NCBI GenBank assembly: GCA_002914845.1
Contig: JXTC01000052.1
Coordinates: forward strand, 607,666 to 671,665
Source of the DNA: Trema orientale
Taxonomy: Eukaryota; Streptophyta; Magnoliopsida; Rosales; Cannabaceae
Reading direction: 5' to 3'
DNA: 64,000 nt
Both the position numbers and the translations under genes were made by a program. The notes below the pieces were generated by a model. It did not search any database, was not told the DNA's origin, and saw only the letters and a list, made by a program, of their open reading frames with translations. The number at the start of each line of letters is the position of its first letter. Positions within the stretch are counted from its first letter, which is position 1. Positions 34,173-46,799 of the stretch are shown here, piece by piece.

Positions 34173-37100
34173 TCAACAAAGTTGTGCATTTCCAGATGAC
34201 CTTGTGAACCTTTTAACCAACAAAATAAGCTTCTCCAAGTGAAAGAGGTGTCTTCTGATGGTGTAAAGGTGAAAAGTGTAAAGTAATGCAGCCAATGTTA
34301 CCGCACCAAAGGATATCAATATCAATTTCCAGAAGTCCTGTCCAATTATATTGTAAAAGAGGGAACCACATTAATACAAGTTTTGGACCATACAAGTTTC
34401 CAGAAGTTCTAGAATTTTATAGTACGAATTTGCAAATCTTGTGAATCAAACCGGGAAAAAAAAAGGTTTCACATGATACATTTAACAAAAGAAAACCAAA
34501 AAAGTGTCACATGTACATATAGGGTCTTGAAAAAAAGAAACATTTCATATAATAAATATTTTGGTCATTATCTTTGACTTTTGGTCTAGCCACATATACT
34601 CTCATGTGATTTAGTTTATGAGTTTTATAGTTTCACATGAAAATGGTGAATTGAAAGAATAATGTTTTGAGAGGTTTTTGCATTTAGCTCAAAATTAGAA
34701 GTTATTGAAATGTTGAAGCAAAAAGGGTATGGGATGATAAAGAGGCCATATTATTACCTGTGGATTGGAGATTAGTATTCCCATGACATAACCCATTAAA
34801 TCCATACTTGATTGAAGAGAATTCTGAACGCCTCCCACCACACAACGATCCGATTCATGGACATGATCCTATTAAATGAAAATCAGAACAAAATTTTTTG
34901 CCTTTTCATAAAAAAATAATAAAAAATCAGCATACATAAAACTTGGAAAGCATTAAGAAAAAAATAGAAGTAGGGTTTGTCGTTGACAAATTATGCTACA
35001 AGGGTACGGAATACCACACAAAGTGGCGTGACATGTTTTGTAATCACAATTTTTTTCAAGGTGGAGAACAATATTTCAAAAGTGGGGGCCACTCATAATT
35101 ATCTTATGTGTCTGAAAAATATCTCATTGGCGTAAAAAAATAATGTCACTTGGAAAATAGACGTTACGTAATTTGTTTTGCAATGTAATTATATATGTAG
35201 ACAAAACCATACCATACATTGACCTTATAATTGATGAGTAGAAAATTTTGGAGAAAGATAAGCATTTGGTGTATGCTTTTATTAAGATGTCAAAATGTAC
35301 TAAGGATTTACTCACCTGCATTTGTTGGATGACAGATAAGTCAAACGACCACAATCCAAGTCGAGATAGTGCCACTCCTGCCATCAGCATGTACGCCGAT
35401 GAAATATTGTGACGAGCCCATATTGAAGCCACACAAACTAGGAGGCAAATCCACTACATGGAAGGCCACAAAAGTACCAGCAACATGTGAATTAGCTTCA
35501 AAGAAGAAGGAAGCCTCCCAAAAATATTGAGTTTACTCGAGGCTTATTCATAGTGCTGCACACTAATATGTTTACTCAAGGCTTATTTATAGTGCTTAAC
35601 ATTGCACACTAATAAAAGTAAAAAGTTTATACGTAAACAACAAATCTAAAGTTTATACGTAAACAACAAATCTATTGGTGATTTCATTTCCAACATTTGA
35701 TCATTATCATAGTCATAATTATTACCAAAGTTATATAATATACGAATCCGAAGGTTCAACAAACACTCACTATTTATAAACTATTTTGTTCTACACCATT
35801 TCAAAATTACCCTAGAATGCACGTCATTGGAATACTAGCTGTCACAGTATCTTCGGTGTTTGTTGGGCCTAATGTTGGTTAGGTACATTGTGTCTTAAAG
35901 CAATGTTTGAAACAATTGCATGAACTTGCAACTCAAGTCTCTACCCAAACCCAAGACATCTAAAAATTCATCCTTTGGGTTCACGCAACGAAGTTTTAGG
36001 GACTAGGTAGCCAAATACCATTTTTTTTTTCAAAAAAATTAATACATAAGTCAAAGTTAACAATAGTTTTTGTTCTTTGTGAACCACCACTTTCAGCAGT
36101 TAATTTGGACATTACAAGTGGCACTCGGGTAATTTTTTGGAAGTCTTTTTTACCTGAGACCAGATAGACCAAAGGCCTGTTCTAAGAGTTGAAAGACGAG
36201 ATTGCAAGATTGGGTACACTATTGTTGCAGCAATTCCAATAACGGCGCTAACTCCACGAGCTATTCCAATCACATACGCTGGAATTCCTTCCCATTCTAA
36301 GGCAGCCGTCATTAATGTTCCAAAACTGTGAACCAAAAATTCAGAGTTATAAAATAAAGTCATCACCTTAGGAGTTTAGTGAATTCAAACGCCACGAGAG
36401 AAAAAAAAAAAATAATAAAAAATAAAAACAGAGAATAGATTGGAGGGAGTTGTGAATGCATCGAGCTCACACATTCATTCTTCTAAAATGAATGTGATGA
36501 GCACTCATATTTTTTGTTGTCTCATTTCTGTCTCACTAATTAAATACGTCACATCATCTTAAAATAATAAAAATATTTTGTGAGGAAGTTATTAAAGAAA
36601 TAAATAGTTGAAAATAGAGTGATATGACATTATTTGATTAGTTGAGACAAGGAGACGATAACAAAATTGAGATGACTGGTCTCAATCATTTCTTTCTCTA
36701 GAGGATTCAGTATTCTACGTTATACCCTTTTCCCATTAATAAGAAGTAAACATGTTTAATTTTTTTTTTTTTAAAAGAAATAAAAGTGGTTTTGAAAGTA
36801 TCACCTGAGGACAGTGAAAAATAACAAAGCCAGAGCTATTCCAGGGAGTACAATGTCCTGCTGCCAAAAAACTCTCCATGCATTAAAATAAGGAACACTT
36901 GAAACCAATTTAGTAAATTTTGCTTTCAAGCTGTCCTCCAATAACTTCATTTGTGAACTTTCTTCGTCGTGAGAAGTAGATTTTCTCTCTTCAAAATCAC
37001 TTTTTGAAGGTGATTTTGAGACCCTCCTATGGCTGCTTTCTTGTAAGGCTGGTATCCCATTATACACAGATATGAAAAGCCAATACTCCACCCAAACTGA

Positions 37101-38203
37101 TATAGTATTCCAGAGAGCCAAACTCAGAGCTGAAGCTTTTAGTGACACAAAGCTGATGATGAAGCCGGTAACCACAGGAGCACATAGCTTGCAAGTTAGA
37201 TCGATTCGGCGAATAACCGAGTTCATTTTTGTCAGATGTTCTGGTGAATTCCCTTCTGATATTACCACCACCCTGATTCATTAACCACATCATAAGCTCA
37301 ATGAAATATATATGTTAGGTTTTTCAAGGTTATGATCAAGATCAAGTTGATCTTAAACTATACTAAGCATGGTTTCGATCCCTTTTCGGGTGTCACTTTT
37401 TATATCACCACCACTGTGATTCATGAAGCACAGTATAATTTCTCTGAAACATTTATGATATGAATCTCAAGATCGCGATTTTATTATCCCTGGAGAGTTT
37501 TTCATGAACGATACTAAAACTGTTTAGAGTGTCATTGTTTAAGATCCAAGTCTGCTAGAACAAAACTATGCTATTTCATAGATCTCTTTCGATTGTCATT
37601 TCAGATATAACCACTACCCTGAATTATTAAACACATTGTAAAGTTGCTGAAACACATGTATTATCATTTTTAAGACTATGATCATCAACAGAGAAAGATA
37701 AAGCAATGATTTGTTAAGTACATTATAAAGTTAAACAAATATGGTATGATTTAATCCCCCCTAGTACTAAATGTAAATGATAGCTAAAACATATCAGGAT
37801 CGACTTATTATAATAATCTGGTCTGTGCATTGTTAAGATTCATGTCAACTACAAGAACAGAATAATTATAATCATCATTTGATATCTCTTTTGAATTTCA
37901 ACTTCTTATACGATATCACCACCACCCTGATTCATTAAAAAACTTACTGAGACATATAACATGATTAAGCCCTCAAGACTTTACCGTTAGTGGGAACTAT
38001 AACAACTGAGGATCTGCTTATAATAGTCTGCTTTTGGACACTGTTAGAGTTATGTCAAGTACTAGAATAACACTCTAGCATAAACAATTCGATCTCTTTT
38101 CCTTCACAATTTCTGTAGGACATTTCTATGAATGAGAGTTGAAATTTTTTTCAATCCATCACCACCCTGTTTTATTCAGCATGTAATAAAGTTACTGAGA
38201 CAT

Positions 38204-38244
<41 letters not shown>

Positions 38245-39392
38245 TTAGACTACGATAAACCCCTAAAGGACTTTTTCACGAATGAGATTTGAAAATATTT
38301 AGATTCGTTTTATCATGCCAGAAAGAACAACACGAGACTAGAAAACACGCATTCAATATGTTTTCAATTACCATTCTCTTTCTATTAGGATTGTGCCAGC
38401 AAGAGTGGAGAGCACACCAACAGCTCCAGAGATGTTTGTCAATATCACAAGCAGAATGAAAGCACTAAAATTTGTCACCTTCAAGGCTGAGTAGACCAAT
38501 AATGTTACCACGGTGCCTCCAGCAACTATAAAAGACAGATTTTGTGATACCAACCAAAGTTGAAGAACCTGCAATTAGAATCATTCCAAGTTGTAAATCT
38601 CTCCGTAAACCAATGTAATTAATTCCACTACTAGCGGTCAATCCAAACCAGATTCTAATTCGTTCCGAAGCCAAAATTTTGTTTTGTTAATTCATACTCA
38701 TTTACTCTTATAATTATATCTTTAAAAACAAAGTCATCTACTTATTTGGAAAGAGAGTTTTTCTCCAAGCAGGCAAACACCGTCAAGAACTAAGCAAAAA
38801 AACCCGGAAAAAAATGGGAACTGGAAACCTTATATAGAACATAAAATGAAGAGTTAAAATATTTGTAGTCTTTGAGACCTTTACATAGGTCAACCTATCA
38901 ACCCAATGCCCAACGATGGGGCCAAAAAGTGCGGTAGAGGCAGATTCCAAGACACCATAAATAGCAGCAAAGAGTAAAGAGTCTGGCCAAAGGTTTATCA
39001 TGTACAACCCAACTGAGAATTCCCACATCCTGAAGAAAAAAGAAATAAACCGATCAGTTGAGAATGTTTCTGAACGTCAGATCATATCAAAAGAAGATAT
39101 GATTCGAATTAATCTCAATACTTCAACAGTTTAAAATGAATTCCATGTATGAAAATTTACACGTATTGAAAAAGAAACTTTTGCCTTTGGAAACTTATAA
39201 TCTACAATCCTTGAATATATTATATACCAAACCTGATAAATTATTGAACAAAGAGTATGTAACATGAAAATAGATAATAAACCTGGCACCCCATCTTGCC
39301 AAGAAGTGGCCAATATATAGATATGTGATAAGAGACTTCGACGGTTGTTCTTCTACTTGTTGAATAAGCGGTTCGTTAATCAAGTTCAACAT
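34173..39392 (-). CDS. IREG2: Ferroportin-type metal exporter (solute carrier family 40, IREG1/2-like), 503 aa
   Basis: This membrane transporter exports Fe2+, Co2+ or Ni2+ from the cytosol, in plants across the plasma membrane (IREG1 type) or into the vacuole (IREG2 type); which one applies is not visible here. Exons are 39392-39283, 39029-38879, 38568-38372, 37272-36805, 36325-36154, 35453-35316, 34868-34758 and 34337-34173. They sum to 1512 bases, with GT-AG introns. Family blocks: GHFLARWGARMWEFSVGLYM (residues 28-47), then FGPIVGHWVDRLTYVKVL, and VVVISEGNSPEHLTKMNSVI followed by RRIDLTCKLCAP. A hydrophilic cytosolic loop spans about residues 223-280 and separates the two six-helix halves. 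The start ATG at 39392 gives a short N-terminus MLNLINEPLIQQ, as in the IREG1/2 group and without the plastid leader of IREG3. Arabidopsis relatives are about 510-525 aa. Intron 3 holds an unusual tandem repeat (37273-38370). Confidence 0.93.
36490..36690. mobile_element. Foldback MITE in intron 4 of the ferroportin-like gene
   Basis: The left half (atttctgtctcactaattaa, gtcacatcatc) and the right half (atgacattatttgattagtt, gagacaaggagac) are inverted copies. It is non-coding, AT-rich and about 200 bp. It lies inside the intron between 36804 and 36326. Confidence 0.5.
37273..38240. repeat. Degenerate tandem repeats with decoy 3' splice sites in intron 3; CA microsatellite
   Basis: On the minus strand the true acceptor of exon 4 (aatgaatcag then ggtggtggtaatatc) is echoed four times upstream in the same intron, with CAG at 37414-37416, 37619-37621, 37927-37929 and 38167-38169. 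Each is followed by a version of ggtggtggtgatatc and preceded by related sequence, and the spacing is about 140-310 bases. A (CA)n tract occupies 38208-38240. Confidence 0.8.
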
Positions 39393-39499
39393 CACCTTTT
39401 CTCTTATTTTAATCTGTTTCCAAGCTTCACCCTTGAAGCAGCTTGGTGAGCAACAATGGCGGATCTTCTTGCTCTCTTTCACTTTTTTTTTTTTTTTTT

Positions 39500-41320
39500 T
39501 GGTTTTTAATTAATTAGTCTAAAGTGAAGTGGTGACAGAAAAGAGTAGTTGATAAAAATGAGAAGTATCATTTTCAGATTTGTCTATAGTCGTTTTTAGC
39601 TTAGCTTATTTGATATGAAAAATATAAAAAAGTGTCGTTACGTGGTCTAAAACCTCTGCACCACTAAGCACTTGGATATATTTGTCGAGAATCTCTCTAT
39701 GTTGGCTTGTTTTTGGATCTTTTCAGCATTGGTAACTTGTTCCCAACAAAAATATAAATAAGTAAAATTTATGGGAGGATTGATCTGGCCGCTGCTGAAC
39801 TCAGATTAGGCAATGTGGACTTTATTTAACATTAATTTATGAGTGAATAAATAACATTTATGAGTAGTGGGGCGTTTTTGAAAGTTAACTAAACATATGA
39901 TAATTAACATAATTTGTTAAAGTAAAAGAGTTGACTATGCAGAATTTTATTAGCAAATGACATTTATGCCATATTTAAAGAGAAAAAAAAAAGAATAAAA
40001 ATAGGAGAACTGAATCAGAAAACTAGCCATGATCGAACTTGGGGTAGTACCTATTGCTGATGTTTACTGGCTTAGCCATTCAATTATAATAAAGAATAAT
40101 ATGTTAAAATCACACTGATAATTGATTTTTAAAACTAATATATTATTGTATATTTCAGCTGGTTAATCAATAGTAGATAAATTATTGGAACACAGAAGGG
40201 TAGGACGCCTTTCTGAACCTTATATCATCACATCAAAATCAGATCAATGTCAAAAAAGTTGGTAATAAACGCCTATTGGCTTGGACTTGACTTGCTTCTA
40301 TTAAGTTATATTAATAATAAACACCGTGTAGTAGAATCTTTTCTATTACATTAGTTGGTTAAAAGTATAGTCTAGTGGAGTTGAAGGCTGCGAATGGCCA
40401 ACATTCATCTCAGAGACAATACAAATATAATTTGATCCCCTTTGATTTCTCTCTATTTTCCTTTTCCTAATTCTATTTCTTCATTTCGTCCTATGTGACT
40501 TTCTTGAGCACATCTAAATAATGTGTGCGGTTACAGTAATTAGTAAGATTGATAAAGTAACAATTAATGCAAAAACAGACAACTGGAAAAGCAATAGTAG
40601 CATTAGCTTATAGGATGACGTTAGGGATCTATAATTTATATCCAATATCTGTAAGTGCTTATTAGCCAAAAAAAAAAGCACAATTATCTTGATGAAACCC
40701 AAGAGCTAATACAAATTAAATGAAGGAAAAAAAAAATTCTCGAAAATAACATAACCTACACAGTAAATTACACTATGTCAAATTACAGTGACACCTCTTA
40801 ATATTTGCACTCAGTACACACTCCCCCCCGTCAGTGGTTTGGTGAAAAGTCCAATAAATTTTATTTGATTTACAATATATATATTTACTAAAATAACACT
40901 TAATTGTGTAAATTAAAAACATATATATGTCAGATAAGTGATGAAAGTTTTATTTGAGTTTTCAGTATTTTTTTCACACCAAGAAATATTTGTAATTATC
41001 TTTGATCTACTGATTGTTACCATAACCTTGACATAAATGAAAGAGTGCTAGTGTAATTTTTCATTTACCTACGGGTAGCGTGACTAATGATGGGTTTGGT
41101 AGTATGAACTGTACCACCTTTTAATTGTTTAGAAAAAATTAAAAAAAAATAAAAAACGTGCTCAGGGTGATGTTTACAATTTTATAAAGAAGAGCTATTG
41201 TAGTAACAAAATGAGAATAAACATTATTACTTGTATTGGATGCTTTCCCTGAAAACATTTCATCAGCTTCCACCTAAAACCTTTTGACTGCATTTGGATC
41301 TTGCTAGTAAAGTAGAGCTC
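39500..41320. other. Upstream region of the ferroportin-like gene, AT-rich
   Basis: This stretch includes the promoter side of the ferroportin-like gene. A run of T (39483-39501) lies within its likely 5' UTR. No other gene or recognisable element is visible. Confidence 0.45.
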
Positions 41321-41334
41321 AAAAAAGCATACTT

Positions 41335-42041
41335 ATATGATCACTTGTTGAGAGAGAGAGAGAGCCGCTTCTCTCTAGAAGTCCTCCATCCTTCCGCGAG
41401 CAGAAATCATCCTGGCGTTCTCTAGTAGACAGCAGTAGCTCACTACATTAACAGGTGTCTCCCTTACCGGGGAGGGGGGTCTTCCCTTTCTTTGGTATGA
41501 GTTTTTTACAGTTTTCTTTCCTATTTTTAGTAGTATTGTTAAATAATCATCCTATGTGAGGAGGTAGTTTTCCTCCTAGTTCTAGATCTAGGGTGGTTTT
41601 GATACCCCAGATCTAGATCTATGGTGGTTTGTTGGATTTGTTTATATTTTCGTTATTTCAGTCCACCTAGATCTAGATCTATGGTGGTTTCTTACTAGAT
41701 TTATCCAGATCTGAATAGTGTCTAAGGTAGTATTTACTCTATAGATCTTTGATGAGGAGCAAGAGACACCAACAATGAATACTGAAGGAAGGGTCACAAC
41801 GAGCCAACGGCCGAGGCGTAGAACTCTATCGAAACACATACTAACGGTGATATGTATAAATCCTTTATAGGTGGATTTCGCCAAGATTCCAATATGCAAT
41901 TTTTCCTCCAAGGACTTTTAATATGCAATTTTTCCTCCAAGGACTTTTATCAGTTTTTAGAATTGTCTGCTTTGTAATAAAAAATCTCTATATGGGTATT
42001 GTATTATCTTCTTTATATTAATGAAAATATTTTTCTTAAAA
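41335..42041 (+). mobile_element. Non-LTR retrotransposon-type insertion, about 0.7 kb, non-coding
   Basis: The segment is flanked by a perfect 14-bp duplication, aaaaaagcatactt (41321-41334 and 42042-42055), and ends ttaatgaaaatatttttctt before the run of A. That is the mark of target-primed insertion by LINE machinery. It begins with a (GA)n and CT-rich leader and holds three imperfect copies of ctagatctatggtggttt (about 41583-41690) and a 29-bp tandem repeat (41889-41948). No protein domain is visible. It is a truncated LINE leader or a non-autonomous LINE/SINE. Confidence 0.7.
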
Positions 42042-42055
42042 AAAAAAGCATACTT

Positions 42056-44590
42056 GAAGAAAGAATTTGATATCATTTTGTCACACTTACAGGTCACAAT
42101 TCACAACTTAATCAAACTAAAAAACGTTTGATTGTTTCCGGCCCAAAAAAGTGGTTAAATGGGGCCAAGACTACAAGCCAATAATAGGCCGAACGCCAGT
42201 GACCCAGTAGTTAATATGAAATAATTGGCCCTTGCCGGCTTTGCAAATCCAAAAGCTATGCACACCAATATAGCAAATGACAAATATTTATTATGAAATT
42301 AAGCCATCTAAAGTCTACTGCCTCTTTGGATTTAAACTATTCCGTACATATTTCAAAATTTTGAAAAATTACCTACTGGCCTATACGGCGATCATGCACC
42401 AAACTAGAACCCCTATCTTTCGATGACTCGTCTCCGACCAATCTAATGACAATTTGAGTCGGCAATCCGTCAGTTGACTAACACCGATTTTAGTGAGCAC
42501 AAGGTGATTTATATATTTATTTATCTCAATTTTAACCAATATTTACATGTAAAATCATTGCCACAGCGACACATTTGACACCACCACTATTGGGAAGTAG
42601 ACCTCAACAGTCACGGTCTCTGATTCAGAAGAGCCCAGCTTGGCGCCACCACAGTCCTTAATTGTGAAAAAAATAATAATAATAATAATAAATAAATAAT
42701 TCTAAGGGCACCAAATACTTATGCTAGTGATGTTGTATCAGTTCCAACCACATAAGTTTAAATGGTGTGATCCCATTTTAATTAAAAAATGATGTTGAAA
42801 TGGATGCCAAGATGGTGTAAGTTTTAGGTGTTCACCCTTGTAAACAAACAAACAACGTAAATTACTTCAAAAAAAAAAAAAAAAAGAACACGAGTCATGA
42901 TACGCAGTTCTATAACGAGCAGGGGAGTAGACAAGTTAAAAGTGCCACCAGTCAGTTTCACCATGACAAATTGACAACTTAGAAGATTAAGAATAATTGA
43001 AGGAAAACTAATGAATTGTTACCTTGTTACTATAAATGGTAATGAAAAATTGTATATAGATAACCATTCGGTAATAAAATATCAAGAACTTTGTTACAAA
43101 CATAATATCTCGATTGACCAAGGGCAAGAAACAGAGCCAAGCGAACGTCCTACAGAAACGAGAAAACATGCATTAGATTAGTCTATTTAGATATACTAAA
43201 TTGGAAAGAAAGCTTTACTTAAGCACCTATTTAGCTGCATCTAGTTCAGGAGTCATTGGAAAGAAGAAACAGAAAAAAGCTCTGCTATTTCATATCGAAC
43301 TTAAGGTCTTGTAGCAAAAGGCTACCTATTATTTCAACTCATTCAAGTGTATCTTACAATATTACCAGCCATAGAAGACAACCCATAGGAATCGAGCAAT
43401 ATTACATACTATAAGCATGAATCTGTTCTAGCAAAGGATGGCAAAGTCTAACTTAAAAACATATCAAGTAACACAATACAATCATGATGCTAAAATTCCC
43501 TTGTCGAAGAGGGATTTTATACAAAAAAGAAGACGATTTTGAATTGCTTTATGAGCAAAAAAATGCGAGAAAGGATGATACTGAATTTCTATTGTGTGTA
43601 AAAAGTAAGTTCATGAAAGCATCAAACACTATGAAAAGCTATGATGGTCCTTGTGTCAGCAGTTTAAGTGAGCTTCCCTTAAATATCTGTGTTAAGATAT
43701 GAAACCAATTATACATAGTATGTACGCTGCATCGTAATTTTACACATTCTCACTTCCTAATAGTTGAGTTCACCAGATTTCTCCAACACAGAATAGAAAA
43801 GTACAAACACAAATGATTATATGACTTAAACCCACAAGTATCTCCATTCACCATCGTGACAAGAACAACTGAAAATATAATAAAATACCTATTCTGTTCC
43901 GTTCTCAAAACTGAAAAAGTATTACGTAATTTTATCACACCACAACTACTAAAAGAATGAAAAGAAAGCGAAGAACTATTTCTGAACACAGGATCTGGTG
44001 CAGCTAAGTTTCTCTTTCAAAATTACATGTATAAATGCCTCATGATAGTCAAAGGATGATGAGCAATAAGCGCTCACTTTTAAGATAATACCCATCGAGT
44101 CAACATCATGCTAGGAGAGAGGAACTTCAATATTTCTACTCTCCAGTGACTCACATAATAAAGAGGAAAACGAAAGCACAAAAATCTACATAAAAGCCAA
44201 TTATTGTCAGCTAATCTGTCTCAAGAATAATGATTCTAAGATCCTGACAAGCGAAGGAAAAAAGGTCAAACAACAATCAAAATTAAGCTGATGGTCATAA
44301 ACTTAATCTCACGCTAAATGAACAGACATATAACCAACTTGTGTAAATTTAGAAAGTAAATCCACACCAACCTGAGAAAAACTAACATCAACACAATTGG
44401 AGAAAGGAAGATACACCCTATACTTCATAAGCTTATCATATTTTACCACACCAAATGAAATACGTATTCTTTTTTAAAAGAGTGTACTACAAGTAAACAC
44501 CAAAAGGTAATTAAAAAAATACCGAGAGTTATAGAGCTCCAGGCCATCTTACCAGTTGATAGGACTTGAAGCGTATAGATTCTAGTCTAT
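42056..44590. other. Intergenic DNA, with one possible MITE and the 3' flank of the SEL1-like gene
   Basis: At about 42705-42840 the ends ggcaccaaatacttatg and taagttttaggtgttcaccc form a weak inverted pair like the GGGACACC-type MITEs. The part next to 44591 should include the 3' UTR of the SEL1-like gene. No gene is supported in between. Confidence 0.4.
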
Positions 44591-45489
44591 CTAAGAGTCA
44601 CCCTTCTGTTCATCTGAATCTGAATCACTAGCATTATAACCTGTAAAAGGTACACCAACATAACATAGGAACATTAGATAATAATGAAGTCAACTAAAAA
44701 GGTCACTCTAGAGATAATGTCCCCCTCAATGCGTGATGATGATAACAAGACAAAGCAACCAACCTGGATGCTTATCACTGACTTTCCAAAATGACCGAGT
44801 CTTGGATGCCCTTGTAATCCAAATCCTTCCCTAAACATTCCAAAAATAAGTAAGACTGGTAAATTGAATAATTAAACAAACACCCAATTGCCCCAATTCC
44901 ATTCTCTTCCACCAAATTGCTAATTGGTAGATTCAAGCAATCTAAAACTTAAATCTTGAAATTTCTCAAATACATGAAATACCCTTCTAGGAGTCTAGTC
45001 AGAATTTGAACATGAAAACGTGATCAAACACTTCGAGACGCTTTAGGAAAACATAGCAAGCCAAAACCCATTAAACCCTAAATCCCAAATCACAAACAAT
45101 CCAATTTCAAAACAATAAATAGATTTTAAAAAAAAAAATCAGAGAATACAGACCCGCTGGGCGTCTCGGGGAACACCATAACCGCTAAAATACATCTGAC
45201 CCACCAAGACCTGCATGTTAATATCCCCAGCTTTAGCCTCCTTGAGCGCGTCCTTGAACCACCGCTTCACGCAATCCGAAACGACCTCCGAAAGCGGCAA
45301 ACGACCGTCGTTTCTCTCCTTCTCAGAGCTACTTTCCTTCTCCATCTCCATCTCTATCTCCTTCTCCAACCTCTTCCGCTTCGTCTTCTCGCCGCCGATT
45401 CCTGGAATCTGCGAGGTGGGTTTTGCTTGTTTCGGAGTTCCGATGCCCTGCGACGTCGTTTTGGCTACTTGGTATATCCCGCTCTGCCC
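44591..45489 (-). CDS. Small SEL1/TPR-like repeat protein, 5' end unresolved
   Basis: Exons are 45489-45154 (5' edge uncertain), 44830-44764 and 44640-44591, joined in frame with GT-AG introns; 150 codons are visible. The middle exon continues GYGVPRDAQR as GRIWITRASKTRSFWKVSDK, then HPGYNASDSDSDEQKGDS and a stop. One SEL1-type helical repeat (WFKDALKEAKAGDINMQVLV, then GQMYFSGYGVP) follows a charged linker rich in Lys and Glu. Plant homologues are small proteins of unknown function with this same C-terminus. I could not find the first exon: the open frame runs up to a T-rich stretch without an ATG, and a candidate leader exon ending at 45619 (donor gtaaag) also lacks one. The first in-frame ATG visible lies in the EMEMEK linker. 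So either the start is further upstream or the 5' end is altered. Confidence 0.75.
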
Positions 45490-45619
45490 CTGGAAAGAAG
45501 CGATTTTCTCATACAACTTTTTTGCAGAGAGAAGTAAATAAAATAACTTAAAAAAAAAAAAAAACAAAAAAACAAAAGCTTTCTTTATTTATATTTTTGT
45601 GGGTTTGAGTCACTTTACC

Positions 45620-46110
45620 TCTCCGTGAAAGTGAGTAGTATATGGACCTTGATGTGTGTTTGGCTACTGGGAAAATTTCGAAATTTGTATTGAAAAAAGG
45701 GGAAGAAAGAGAAGAGAGTGGGATGGGACTTTGGAGGGGTTTTTGCTATTTTTAACGATAGAGACGATTTTGAGCGGAACTTGCCAAGTAGCTGTCGTGG
45801 GGACAAAAGTGGGCGTGCAATAGGGGTCAAAATACCACGGGACCAAAACGACGTCGGATTATATAGGCGTATTAAGATTTTCTTTTTCTTTTTCTTTTTT
45901 CTTTCTAATGGTTATTTTTCTTTCTTTTGTTAAATTAAGATATTGTTTGCTTGGTCTAGTAATATTAGAAAGGAATGACTAAATAAATTAAAAGAAACAC
46001 TGTATGGACACCGCCAGGTCTATGTATGTAATGACTATATCTACACTAACATGCCTTGAAATTCAAAGATTTTATTTAAACACACCTTTGTCTAGTTAAA
46101 TTTTAATTTA
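45620..46110. other. Upstream region of the SEL1-like gene
   Basis: The probable promoter and leader lie here. A gacgtc core (acgacgtcgg at about 45847) is a possible bZIP site; this is a weak guess. A C/T-rich stretch follows at 45879-45930. Confidence 0.35.
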
Positions 46111-46111
46111 G

Positions 46112-46795
46112 GTGCATTTTGATAGTTTATATCTTGTATTTTAGTTATTATTAACATTGAGCTTCAGATTTAGAATTTGTAACAAATTTATGTCTTCTTT
46201 GAGTCAAACATCAATTTTGACCGTTATGTTTAGCAAAATACTTTAAAGTTTAAATATATATTTTTTAAAAGAAATCAAATTTAAAACTTATATAAAATTG
46301 ATAAAGGGTTTTACAAATAATATTTAATTTTTGTAGGTTTTTGCATTTTTTAAATTATTTTTTAAATATTTGTAGCTATTTATTTTAATTAATTTTTAAT
46401 TTAAATTAAGTATTAAAATATATATTTATAGTTTAAACAGATATTTTGGTAAACTGAATAGTCAAAATTGGTATTTGACCCCAAAAAAGTATAAATTTGT
46501 TATAAATTTCTAATCATGAGGTCAATGTTAATAATAACCAAAACACAAGATATAAATTGAATAAATAGTTTTGACGCAAAATATACGAGTATTGCTATGG
46601 GGCACCAGTGGTGCCTAGCACCATAATGACGTATCAGTCTGTCATTGAGTGGTTCTAATTAATGAACTGGGTCCTACATGAAGCTCATTTGGAGTCTAAT
46701 TATAATTAACCAGTCGCAAACTGACACATCATGTGATGTTGGGCACCATATGGTATCCCATAGTATTATTCAAGGTATACAAATGTAATTAACTT
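46112..46795. mobile_element. Long-TIR transposon, second copy, disrupted
   Basis: This is a diverged copy of the element at 4614-5140: tagttattattaacattgag, tttgtaacaaatttatgtct and tcaattttgaccg on the left, with ataataaccaaaacacaaga and tataaattgaataaatag on the right. Its right end is interrupted by the MITE at 46587-46771, after which atacaaatgtaattaac resumes. Confidence 0.65.
46587..46771. mobile_element. MITE nested in the element at 46112-46795 (185 bp)
   Basis: The ends gagtattgctatgggg and tcccatagtattattc are inverted copies, with GGCACCA-type inner ends. The flanks aaaatatac (46578-46586) and aaggtatac (46772-46780) look like a 9-bp duplication with two mismatches. It is non-coding. 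Confidence 0.65.
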
Positions 46796-46799
46796 TTTT

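Noticed and set aside
40021-40090. tRNA-like phrase near gatcgaacttggggtag
   Set aside because: Only a weak B-box resemblance is seen, with no A box or stems.
41642-41911. 89-codon open frame on the minus strand
   Set aside because: It lies inside the retroposed segment at 41335-42041 and matches no protein family I recognise.
45215-45541. 108-codon open frame on the plus strand
   Set aside because: It is antisense to the SEL1-like gene; the minus-strand reading joins three exons into a known family.
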